Origin: Proteobacteria bacterium SG_bin9
GTDB taxonomy: Bacteria; Pseudomonadota; Alphaproteobacteria; Rhizobiales; Xanthobacteraceae
Length of the DNA: 64,000 nt
Reading direction: 5' to 3'
Assembly: GCA_002083525.1 (NCBI GenBank)
Contig: LWDM01000044.1
Span: 153,190-217,189 of the forward strand
Position 1 is the first letter of the stretch, and each line of letters begins with the position of its first letter. A program made the translations under genes and the position numbers. This document shows, piece after piece, positions 18,254 to 26,007 of this stretch. The notes under the pieces were generated by a model. That model did no database searches and was not told the DNA's origin. It worked only from the letters and a program-made list of their open reading frames with translations.

Positions 18254-19060
18254 CTATTTACCTTTGAAGCGCGGTTTGCGTTTGCCGAGGAACGCCGCAA
18301 CGCCTTCCTTGTGATCCTCGCTCTTGCTTGCGAGCGCGAACTGATCGACGTCCATGTGGCTCGCCAGATCGTCAAGCGCATGCGCGAGCCGGTTGACGGT
18401 GAGCTTGGTCATCGCAACCGAGAGCGGCGGTTGCGCTGCGACCTTCTCCGCGAACGCCATCGCCACATCGAACGCCTTGCCATCGTCGGCGAGATGCTCG
18501 ACCAGCCGCCACTCGTAGGCCTCGGCCGCTGAGATGCGCTGATCGGCGAGGATCACCGCCTGTTTGGTGCGGGCCGGGCCCATCAGATGCAGCATGCGCG
18601 GCACGCTCTGCCAGCTCATGTTCATGCCGAGCCCAATTTCCGGCACGCGCATGTGTGCGCCCGTTGCCATGACCCGGAAATCGAGCGCGACCGCCAGCGC
18701 TACGCCGCCGCCGACGCAGAAGCCCTCGATGGCGCCGATCGTCACCTGCTCCATCTCCTGCCAGGCCCGCGTCAGGCGCGGTCCCAGCTTGAGGTGCCGG
18801 CGTAAGGCGCCGAGATCCATCGTTGTGCGGGATCGGCCTTCCGGGTCTTTCAGATCGAAGCCGGCGCTGAAGGCCTTGGCACTACCGGTCAGCACGACGA
18901 CCGATGTTTCGGCATCATCCTCGAAGCTGCGCGCCGCGTCGGTGAGCTGCCGCAGGGCTTCGGGCGACAGCGCGTTGACGCCGTCGCCGCGATCGAAACG
19001 GACCACGGCAATGCGGCCCTCAGGACCAAGACCGCGCTCGATCGTTACGAATTTTGTCAT
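18254..19060 (-). CDS. enoyl-CoA hydratase/isomerase (crotonase) family protein A
   Basis: A crotonase of 268 residues. The oxyanion-hole segments are FSAGFDLKD near residue 65 and IEGFCVGGGVALAVALDFRV near 110-130. One acidic residue stands at the usual first catalytic position (VPEIGLG); at the second position the helix reads TKQAVILA, that is Gln in place of Glu. That makes a classical 2-enoyl-CoA hydratase uncertain. An acyl-CoA isomerase, hydrolase or ring-degradation role is possible. It lies 6 nt downstream of the second crotonase gene, so the two are co-transcribed. Confidence 0.85.
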   Translation of the reverse strand: MTKFVTIERGLGPEGRIAVVRFDRGDGVNALSPEALRQLTDAARSFEDDAETSVVVLTGSAKAFSAGFDLKDPEGRSRTTMDLGALRRHLKLGPRLTRAWQEMEQVTIGAIEGFCVGGGVALAVALDFRVMATGAHMRVPEIGLGMNMSWQSVPRMLHLMGPARTKQAVILADQRISAAEAYEWRLVEHLADDGKAFDVAMAFAEKVAAQPPLSVAMTKLTVNRLAHALDDLASHMDVDQFALASKSEDHKEGVAAFLGKRKPRFKGK

Positions 19061-19066
19061 TCGCGC

Positions 19067-19849
19067 CTACTCGAACTTGCCGCCCCGGCCCGCGCCGGCC
19101 GCGAAACGCGCTGCTCCGGCCAGCGTCTCGCCGGATGCGATGACGCCGAGGCCACCGGTCATCTCATCGTTGATGGCGTCCTCCTCTTCGAGATCCCACT
19201 GACGCAGCGCCGAGCGCTTGTCGTTGCGCATGCACCCTTGGGGGAATTTGGCCAGATCATGCGCCAGCGCAACCGCGGCCTTGCGCGCCTCACCGCGCGG
19301 CACCAGCCGGTTGGCGATGCCGAAGTCGAACGCCTCGCGCGCATCGACCGGACGCCCGGTGAGGATCAGGTCCATGGCACGCGAGTGACCGATCAGCCGC
19401 GGCAGCCGGATGGTGCCAAGATCGATCAGCGGCACGCCGAAGCGGCGACAGAAGATGCCGAAGGTCGCGCCCTCGCCGACCACGCGCATGTCGGCCCACA
19501 ACGCCAGCTCCATCCCGCCCGCAACGGCAAAACCTTCGACGGCGGCAATGACCGGCTTCGACAACCGCAAACGGCTCGGCCCCATCGGCGCGATGGTCTG
19601 GTGACCGCCGAGTTCGCGCTTCTTCTCGCGGTCGCCGGCCGCGACCGCTTTCAAATCAGCGCCGGCGCAGAAGGTGCCGCCGGTGCCGGTGAACACAGCA
19701 ACTGACGCAGAGTCGTCCGCATCGAACGCGCGGAAGGCATCGAAGAGTTTGCGTGCGGTCGCGCCGTCGACTGCATTCTTCCGCTCCAGGCGATTGATCG
19801 ACACGATGGTCACCGGACCGTCGCGCTCGACGAGAAGCGATTCACTCAT
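19067..19849 (-). CDS. crotonase/enoyl-CoA hydratase family protein B
   Basis: A protein of 260 residues with the crotonase fold: FCAGADLKAVA near 62-72, VEGFAVAGGMELALWADMRV near 103-122 and RRFGVPLIDLGTIRLPRLIGHSRAMDLILTG. Acidic residues equivalent to both hydratase glutamates are not seen in the last segment (GVPLIDLG and SRAMDLIL), as in the crotonase subgroup often annotated simply as enoyl-CoA hydratase. It is first in a pair with the next crotonase gene (6-nt gap). CoA-thioester metabolism is likely; the exact reaction cannot be called. Confidence 0.85.
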   Translation of the reverse strand: MSESLLVERDGPVTIVSINRLERKNAVDGATARKLFDAFRAFDADDSASVAVFTGTGGTFCAGADLKAVAAGDREKKRELGGHQTIAPMGPSRLRLSKPVIAAVEGFAVAGGMELALWADMRVVGEGATFGIFCRRFGVPLIDLGTIRLPRLIGHSRAMDLILTGRPVDAREAFDFGIANRLVPRGEARKAAVALAHDLAKFPQGCMRNDKRSALRQWDLEEEDAINDEMTGGLGVIASGETLAGAARFAAGAGRGGKFE

Positions 19850-19946
19850 GCGGTTTCCTCGCTGGCTGCGGCCGCATGTTCGCGGCTCATTTCTTCATTA
19901 CACCGATCTGTGTAGAGTGAGCGCGGCGCGCGAAACGTCAAGCGGA

Positions 19947-20657
19947 TTATCGTGCCGCATACTCACGCCAGCCCTTGGCGCGCAGGCTGCACGCGGGGCA
20001 AGTGCCGCAGCCGTAACCCCAGTCGTGCTGCGCGCCGCGCACGCCGAGATAGCAGGTGTGCGAGTGATCGCGGATCAGATCGATCAGCTTGTTGCCGCCG
20101 AGTTCATGCGCCAGCGCCCAGGTGTCCGCCTTGTCCCGCCACATCAGCGGCGTGTGCAGTTCGAACGTCCGATCCATACCGAGATTGAGCGCATGGTTCA
20201 GCGCCTTGATGGTGTCGTCGCGGCAATCGGGATAGCCGGAGTAATCGGTCTCGCACATGCCGCCGACAATGTTGGCGATGCCGCGGCGGTAGGCGAGCGC
20301 CGCGGCAAACGTCAGGAACACCAGATTGCGGCCCGGCACGAAGGTGTTGGGCAGTCCGCCCTCGCCCATCTCGATCGCGACATCGCGGGTGAGCGCGGTT
20401 TCGGAGATGGTGCCGAGGGTGGGAATGTCGAGCGTGTGCGCATCGCCAAGCTGCTTCGCCCAATCCGGATTGATCGCGCGCAAGCCGTCCAGAATGCGCG
20501 CGCGGCAATCGAGTTCGATCAGATGCCGCTGGCCGTAGGAAAAGCCGACGGTCTCGACATGATCGAACCGCGCCAGCGCCCAGGCGAGGCAGGTGGCGGA
20601 GTCCTGTCCGCCGGAAAACAGAACCAGGGCGGAATTGCGCTTCATGTTGTCAGTCAT
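19947..20657 (-). CDS. queC: 7-cyano-7-deazaguanine synthase
   Basis: QueC (236 residues) makes preQ0 from 7-carboxy-7-deazaguanine and ammonia with ATP, on the route to queuosine in tRNA. The PP-loop SGGQDSATCLAWAL is near residue 12, VPGRNLVFLTFAAALA near 112, and the zinc-binding cysteines are in HTCYLG...YGCGTCPACSLRAKGW at the C-terminus. ATG 20657 (MTDNMKRN) is preferred; an ATG at 20675 is possible. It is divergent from mazG. No other que gene is in the window. Confidence 0.95.
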   Translation of the reverse strand: MTDNMKRNSALVLFSGGQDSATCLAWALARFDHVETVGFSYGQRHLIELDCRARILDGLRAINPDWAKQLGDAHTLDIPTLGTISETALTRDVAIEMGEGGLPNTFVPGRNLVFLTFAAALAYRRGIANIVGGMCETDYSGYPDCRDDTIKALNHALNLGMDRTFELHTPLMWRDKADTWALAHELGGNKLIDLIRDHSHTCYLGVRGAQHDWGYGCGTCPACSLRAKGWREYAAR

Positions 20658-20761
20658 GAAACCGGCATAAAGCATTTTCGGTGGGGACGAAATCGGGATC
20701 GGCGAATACCCCGCCCGCTTTCACCTTGCCGCGTGTGCGGCCGCCACGCTAGACGATCCGG

Positions 20762-21607
20762 ATGACGTCTCCCCGCGACATTGCCCGGCTGATCGAGATC
20801 ATGGCGGCCCTGCGCACGCCGAAAACCGGCTGCCCATGGGATCTGGAGCAGACCTTCGAGACGATCGCGCCCTACACGATCGAGGAAGCGTTCGAGGTGG
20901 CCGACGCGATCGCGCGCGGCGACCGCGAGGACCTGAAGGACGAGCTCGGCGATCTGCTGCTGCAGGTCGTCTACCACGCGCGCATGGCCGAGGAGGAAGG
21001 CGCGTTCGCGTTCCCCGACGTGGTTGAGTCCATCGTCCGGAAAATGATCCGCCGCCATCCGCATGTCTTCGGCGATCAGGCCGGCAAACTGACGCCCGAA
21101 CAGGTCAGCGGCCTGTGGGCGACGATCAAGGCCGAGGAGAAAGCCGAACGCGCGGCGCGGCATCCCGCCGGCGACGTGTCGTCGTCGCTGCTCGCGAGCG
21201 TGAAGGCGGGCCTTCCCGCACTCACCCGTGCCATCGAACTGCAGCGCAAGGCCTCGACGGTCGGTTTCGACTGGAACGATCCGAAGGCGGTGCTGGCGAA
21301 AATCCGCGAAGAAGCCGACGAAATCGGCGAGGCGATCGATGCCGGCGACAAGGCCGAGATCGAGGCCGAAGTGGGCGACCTGATGTTCGTGCTGGTCAAT
21401 CTGGCGCGCCATGTCGGCGCCGATCCGGACATGGCCCTGCGCAAGGCCAACGCCAAGTTCGAGCGCCGTTTCGCGCATATCGAAACATCGCTGAAGGCCG
21501 CTGGCCGTTCGCTGGATGAGGCCTCGCTCGAAGAGATGGACCGGCTCTGGCATGAGGCCAAGCTGAGCGAGCCGAAAGCCTCCGCCAAAGCAAAAGCGGC
21601 GGGCTGA
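20762..21607 (+). CDS. mazG: nucleoside triphosphate pyrophosphohydrolase
   Basis: MazG of 281 residues, which hydrolyses NTPs to NMP and pyrophosphate and is linked to stringent-response or nucleotide-pool control. It has two MazG halves. The first has CPWDLEQTFETIAPYTIEEAFEVADAI and ELGDLLLQVVYHARMAEEEG with the EExxE...D metal motif (about residues 23-85). The second has VGFDWNDPKAVLAKIREEADEIGEAI and EVGDLMFVLVNLARHVGADPD (about 160-230). The stop codon TGA sits in the loop of a 9-bp hairpin. It is convergent with the aldehyde dehydrogenase gene. Confidence 0.95.
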   Translation: MTSPRDIARLIEIMAALRTPKTGCPWDLEQTFETIAPYTIEEAFEVADAIARGDREDLKDELGDLLLQVVYHARMAEEEGAFAFPDVVESIVRKMIRRHPHVFGDQAGKLTPEQVSGLWATIKAEEKAERAARHPAGDVSSSLLASVKAGLPALTRAIELQRKASTVGFDWNDPKAVLAKIREEADEIGEAIDAGDKAEIEAEVGDLMFVLVNLARHVGADPDMALRKANAKFERRFAHIETSLKAAGRSLDEASLEEMDRLWHEAKLSEPKASAKAKAAG

Positions 21608-21616
21608 GCCCGCCGC
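21596..21616. terminator. hairpin at the mazG stop codon, between convergent genes
   Basis: GCGGCGGGC (21596-21604) and GCCCGCCGC (21608-21616) form a perfect 9-bp stem whose 3-nt loop is the mazG TGA. No long T-run follows on the + strand, but an A-run (CAAAA, 21591-21595) gives T's for the opposite direction, so it may terminate the leftward transcript best. Confidence 0.6.
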
Positions 21617-21642
21617 CTCGTGTTGTCGTCAGGCTGAAACGT

Positions 21643-23079
21643 TCACACGCCCGTCTGGGTGATGAACTTGGTGTTGAGATAGCCTTCCATCGCCTCGGTG
21701 CCACCTTCCGAACCGAAACCGGAATCCTTGATGCCGCCGAAGGGCACTTCCGGAAGCGCCAGCGCGAACGCATTGATCGACATCATGCCGGCCTCGACGG
21801 CGGCGCCGATCGCGGTCGCGGTCTTCGCCGACTTGGTGAAGGCGTAGGACGCAAGGCCGAACGGCAGCCGGTTCGCCTCTTCCGCTGCGTCATCGAACTT
21901 CGAGAACGACGACATCAGCGCGATCGGCGCGAACGGCTCCTCGCTCATGGCGAGCGCCGATTTCGGCACGTCGGTGACGACCGTCGGCTCGAAGAAGTAG
22001 CCCTTGTTGCCGACGCGGTTGCCGCCGGTCGCGACCTTGGCGCCCTTGCCGACCGCATCCTGCACCATGCGCTCGATGGTGGCGACGCGCCGGTCGTTGG
22101 CGAGCGCGCCCATGGTCGAGTTCGCGTCGAGGCCGTTGCCGACCTTCACCGCCTTTGCACCCTCGACGAACTTGGCGATGAACTTGTCGTAGACGCCTTC
22201 CTGCACGAGGAAGCGCGTCGGCGAGATGCAGACCTGTCCGGCATTGCGATACTTCGCGGCGACCATGATCTTCGCTGCCGAGTCGATATCGGCGTCGTCG
22301 AACACGATCACCGGCGCATGGCCGCCGAGCTCCATGGTGACGCGCTTCATGTGCTGACCGGCGAGCGCCGAAAGGTCCTTGCCGACCTTGGTCGAGCCGG
22401 TGAAGGAAATCTTGCGGATCACCGGATGCGGGATCAGGTATTCGGAAATCTCCGACGGCACGCCGTAGACGAGATTGATCACGCCTTCCGGCACGCCGGC
22501 ATCAACGAACGCGCGGATCAGCTCGGCCGGCGAAGCCGGGGTTTCTTCCGGCGCCTTGACGATGATCGAGCAACCGGCGGCCAGCGACGCGGAGAGCTTG
22601 CGCACCACCTGGTTGATCGGGAAATTCCAGGGCGTGAACGCGGCGACCGGACCGACCGGCTCGCGGATCGCCATCTGATAGACGCCCGGCGCGCGGGCGG
22701 GGATCAGACGGCCGTAGGTGCGGCGGCCTTCCTCGGCGAACCACTCGATGATGTCGGCCGACGCCATCGTCTCCATCTTGGCTTCGGCGAGCGTCTTGCC
22801 CTGCTCCATCACCATCAGCGGTGCGATCTTGTCGGCGCGCTCGCGCATCAGCGCGGCGGCCTTGCGCATCACCTTGGAGCGCTCGTAGGGCGCGACCGCA
22901 CGCCAGACCTTGAAGCCCTTCTCGGCAGCGGCCAGTGCTTCGTCGAGGTCGGCCTTGGTGGCGTGGGCGACGGTGCCGACCACTTCCTCGGTCGCCGGAT
23001 TGAGAACCGGTATGGTCTTGCCCGAACCGGAGGCGCGCCACTGGCCGTTGATGAGCAGCTGAACGTTTGGATAGGTCAC
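21643..23079 (-). CDS. NAD(P)-dependent aldehyde dehydrogenase, succinate-semialdehyde dehydrogenase type
   Basis: An ALDH-superfamily enzyme of 478 residues. FTPWNFPINQVVRKLSASLAAGCSIIVKAPEETP is the cofactor region near 140-175, with FTGSTKVGK near 225, the catalytic general base Glu in MELGGHAPVIVFDDADID near 247, and the nucleophile Cys in NAGQVCISPTRFL near 282. Overall it resembles GabD-type succinate-semialdehyde dehydrogenases (GABA to succinate). Substrate prediction within this superfamily is soft, so no gene symbol is given. It stands alone, 107 nt downstream of hflX on the same strand. Confidence 0.9.
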   Translation of the reverse strand: MTYPNVQLLINGQWRASGSGKTIPVLNPATEEVVGTVAHATKADLDEALAAAEKGFKVWRAVAPYERSKVMRKAAALMRERADKIAPLMVMEQGKTLAEAKMETMASADIIEWFAEEGRRTYGRLIPARAPGVYQMAIREPVGPVAAFTPWNFPINQVVRKLSASLAAGCSIIVKAPEETPASPAELIRAFVDAGVPEGVINLVYGVPSEISEYLIPHPVIRKISFTGSTKVGKDLSALAGQHMKRVTMELGGHAPVIVFDDADIDSAAKIMVAAKYRNAGQVCISPTRFLVQEGVYDKFIAKFVEGAKAVKVGNGLDANSTMGALANDRRVATIERMVQDAVGKGAKVATGGNRVGNKGYFFEPTVVTDVPKSALAMSEEPFAPIALMSSFSKFDDAAEEANRLPFGLASYAFTKSAKTATAIGAAVEAGMMSINAFALALPEVPFGGIKDSGFGSEGGTEAMEGYLNTKFITQTGV

Positions 23080-23186
23080 GTTTGTTTCTCCCGGACTGGC
23101 TTTTCGTTGCCGGAACTGAACAGGCTGCCTTGCGGCCGGTCAAGCGGTTCCTGCGCCGGGCTGCTGTGTTGCTTTCGAGGTTGGAG

Positions 23187-24575
23187 TTAGGCGGCGTCCG
23201 GCGGGCGCGGGACTGCGCCATAGCGCGCAATGACGATGTCGCGCTTGGTCTCGTCCACTCGCACGGTCATGGCGTAGCGGCCATCGTCGAGGTGCTTGTC
23301 GAGCACCTCGGCATTGCGATGCAGCCAACTGATCCCCGCCCCATCCGCTGCATCGATGGTGAGGTCGAGCGTGCTGCGGGTTTCCGCGAGCTTTGCTTCG
23401 ATGGCCGCCAGCAGTTCGGGAAGTCCCTCGCCGCTCACCGCCGACACCAGGAAGCACGGATGATCGGACGGACGCCGCGCGGCCGTATTGGCGAGTTGCT
23501 GCCGCTGGTCCTCGTCGAAGCGATCGATCTTGTTCCAAACTTCGAGAATGCGGCTGCCCGCTTCCGGGCCGATGCCGAGCTGGCGCAGCACCGCGTCGAC
23601 GTCATGCTGCTGCGCTTCCGCATCCTCATGCGAGATATCGCGGACGTGCAGGATGACATCGGCTTCGGTGACTTCTTCCAGCGTTGCGCGGAAGGCGGCG
23701 ACCAACATGGTCGGCAGGTCCGAGATGAATCCGACGGTGTCGGACAGCATCGCCTTGCCACCGTGCGGCAGCGTCAGCGCCCGCAAGGTTGGATCGAGGG
23801 TCGCGAACAGCATGTCGGCCGCCTGCACATCCGCACGAGTCAGGCGATTGAACAGTGTCGACTTGCCGGCGTTAGTGTAGCCGACGAGCGCGACCACGCG
23901 ATACGGCACGCGCTTGCGGCCGGCGCGATGCAGCCGCCGCGTCGCTTGCGCTTTTTTGATTTCGTTCTCGATGCGCGTGATGCGATCGCCAATCAGGCGT
24001 CGATCCGCTTCGATCTGGGTTTCGCCGGGGCCACCCATGAAGCCGAAGCCGCCGCGCTGACGCTCGAGGTGAGTCCACGACCGCACGAGACGGCTGCGCT
24101 GATAGATGAGATGCGCGAGCTCGACCTGCAGCGCGCCTTCCTTCGTCTTGGCGCGGCGGCCGAAAATCTCGAGGATGAGGCCGGTGCGATCGAGCACCTT
24201 CGCGTTCCAGGCCTTCTCGAGATTGCGCTGCTGGATCGGCGTCAGCGCGCAGTCCATCACCACGAGTTCGGCCTTGTGCATGACAATGCCGGCGGCGATC
24301 TCGTCGACCTTGCCTTTACCGATATAGGTGGCGGGACGGATGTCGGTGACCGGCGCAATCGCGGCGTCGGCGATCGTCAAATCGATCGCGCGCGCGAGGC
24401 CGACGGCTTCCTCCAGCCGTGCTTCAGAATTGCGAACGGCATGCGTCTGCTCCGCCGCATCGCCGCCAATGCGCCGTGAACGAAGATAGGGGCCGATGAC
24501 GATCACCCGCCCGGTTGTCTGTCCCCCCGCCGATCGCGGACGATCGGCGCCCCCTTCAAATGCGCGGGGTTCCAA
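23187..24575 (-). CDS. hflX: GTPase HflX
   Basis: Ribosome-associated GTPase that rescues or splits stalled 70S ribosomes under stress. The N-terminal HflX domain (TYIGKGKVDEIAAGI, near residue 80) is followed by a long linker with HLERQRGGFGFMGGPGETQIEADRRLI. The G domain has G1 GYTNAGKSTLFNRLT, G3 DTVGFISDLP and NKID. A C-terminal domain completes the 462 residues. The start is taken as TTG 24575 because no ATG precedes the conserved N-terminus downstream of it. It follows hfq on the same strand (23-nt gap), the conserved hfq-hflX order. Confidence 0.94.
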   Translation of the reverse strand: MEPRAFEGGADRPRSAGGQTTGRVIVIGPYLRSRRIGGDAAEQTHAVRNSEARLEEAVGLARAIDLTIADAAIAPVTDIRPATYIGKGKVDEIAAGIVMHKAELVVMDCALTPIQQRNLEKAWNAKVLDRTGLILEIFGRRAKTKEGALQVELAHLIYQRSRLVRSWTHLERQRGGFGFMGGPGETQIEADRRLIGDRITRIENEIKKAQATRRLHRAGRKRVPYRVVALVGYTNAGKSTLFNRLTRADVQAADMLFATLDPTLRALTLPHGGKAMLSDTVGFISDLPTMLVAAFRATLEEVTEADVILHVRDISHEDAEAQQHDVDAVLRQLGIGPEAGSRILEVWNKIDRFDEDQRQQLANTAARRPSDHPCFLVSAVSGEGLPELLAAIEAKLAETRSTLDLTIDAADGAGISWLHRNAEVLDKHLDDGRYAMTVRVDETKRDIVIARYGAVPRPPDAA

Positions 24576-24598
24576 GTCAGCTCAATCCAGTCACAAGC

Positions 24599-24847
24599 TT
24601 ACGCCGGAGCGTCCTCGCCGCCTTCGAACAACTGGATCGGAGCACCCGGCATGATGGTCGAGATCGCATGCTTGTAGACAAGCTGCGAGTGACCGTCGCG
24701 CCGAAGCAGCAAACAGAAATTGTCGAACCAGGTGACAATGCCCTGCAGCTTGACTCCGTTGACCAGAAAAATCGTCAGTGGCGTTTTCGTTTTACGTACG
24801 TGATTAAGGAAGGTGTCTTGTAGGTTTTGTGCGCGGTCTGCCGCCAT
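24599..24847 (-). CDS. hfq: RNA chaperone Hfq
   Basis: Hfq of 82 residues. Sm1 motif: NLQDTFLNHVRKTKTPLTIFLVNGVKLQGIVTWFDNFCLLLRR. Sm2: the usual YKHAISTI. The hexameric ring pairs small RNAs with mRNAs; in alphaproteobacteria it also affects nitrogen-regulation genes, which fits the adjacent ntr operon. It is the first gene of the hfq-hflX pair, with its promoter presumably in the 287-bp gap before the dat stop. Confidence 0.98.
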   Translation of the reverse strand: MAADRAQNLQDTFLNHVRKTKTPLTIFLVNGVKLQGIVTWFDNFCLLLRRDGHSQLVYKHAISTIMPGAPIQLFEGGEDAPA

Positions 24848-25134
24848 TGTTGTTATCCCGCCGTTTCTTCATGTTCACTTTCGCTCCCGTGAGAGAACGT
24901 CTCACCGCTGGCGCTCCCGTTTTCGGGATTCATCACCGGTTGCCGACATCTCAGAGATCCCCCTCCTGATGCAGCAGCGTAATTAGACGGCAGGCCCGCT
25001 TCGTAGGCAAGGCCAGTTGCGAGTTAGTATGAGTTTTCCGGCCATTAGATGCCAAGAAACTGCACTCACGCACGTTGCGTTCCGCAGACCGGAACCAGAC
25101 CGGGCTGCTGACAAATAAGGCAAAGCGTTTTTGT
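24848..25134. other. intergenic region between dat and hfq
   Basis: 287 bp that should contain the hfq promoter (leftward). I saw short open frames on both strands but none with plausible protein character, and no clear repeat or terminator. It separates the dusB-ntr-dat operon from hfq-hflX. Confidence 0.5.
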
Positions 25135-25992
25135 TCAGGTGACGTCAGCGAAGCGATGAAACTGCTCGCGCAGGCGCAACGCGAGTGGCCCCGGCCTGCC
25201 GTCGCCGACAGGGCGTCCATCAATGCTGACGACCGGCATGACAATCTGCGTCGCGGCCGTCACGAACGCTTCCGCAGCATCCGTCGCTTCCTGTGGCGTA
25301 AACGGCCGTTCGTCGAGCTTGATCTGCAACGCGGCCAACGTCTCGATCAAGACCGCGCGTGTAATGCCCGATAGAATGCCGCTTTCAGCCGACCGCGTGA
25401 CGGCCCGTCCATCCTTGGTGATGATCCAGGCGTTGCAGGACGCGCCTTCCGTGACGTGGCCACTGCCGTCGACGTACCAGGCTTCTTGCGCGCCCTGATC
25501 CTTCGCCGCTTGCCGGGCGAGGACATTCGGCAGCAAGGCGACCGACTTGATGTCGACCCGCGGCCAGCGATTTTCGGGCACCGTGATTACCTTAATACCG
25601 TTGGTGGCAGTCTTCTCGGCTTTGTCGGCGTTGGCGCTTCGCGCCGTCACCACCACGCTCGGCCGCACGGGCTGAAGCGGAAATCCGTGATCGCGCCGGG
25701 CGACGCCGCGCGTCACCTGCAGATAGACGATCCCATAGTCGACGCGATTGCGGCGCACGACCTCACGTAGGATCATCAGCAGTGCGTTGAGTTGCATCGG
25801 CTCGGCGATGCGCAATTCGCTCAACGAGCGCTGCAGACGTTTGGCATGGCGCGGCCAGTCGATCAGGCGCCCGCCCCGCACCTCGCAGACCTCGTAGACG
25901 CCGTCGGCGAACTGGTAGCCACGGTCCTCGACATGGACGCTGGCATCGCGCATCGGCACGTAGCGGCCGTTGACATAGGCAATTCGGGACAT
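25135..25992 (-). CDS. dat: D-amino-acid aminotransferase (class IV PLP enzyme)
   Basis: Fold-type IV aminotransferase of 285 residues. The N-terminus YVNGRYVPMRDASVHVEDRGYQFADGVYE, the RGVARRDHGFP loop that is characteristic of D-alanine transaminases, the PLP lysine in DIKSVALLPNVLA (about residue 147) and EGASCNAWII near 182 all support D-amino-acid transaminase over branched-chain or aminodeoxychorismate enzymes. It interconverts D-Ala or D-Glu with 2-oxo acids, feeding D-Glu to the cell wall. It starts 15 nt downstream of ntrX and so is likely part of the ntr operon. Confidence 0.87.
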   Translation of the reverse strand: MSRIAYVNGRYVPMRDASVHVEDRGYQFADGVYEVCEVRGGRLIDWPRHAKRLQRSLSELRIAEPMQLNALLMILREVVRRNRVDYGIVYLQVTRGVARRDHGFPLQPVRPSVVVTARSANADKAEKTATNGIKVITVPENRWPRVDIKSVALLPNVLARQAAKDQGAQEAWYVDGSGHVTEGASCNAWIITKDGRAVTRSAESGILSGITRAVLIETLAALQIKLDERPFTPQEATDAAEAFVTAATQIVMPVVSIDGRPVGDGRPGPLALRLREQFHRFADVT

Positions 25993-26007
25993 GTTGCTTC
26001 CGCGCGA

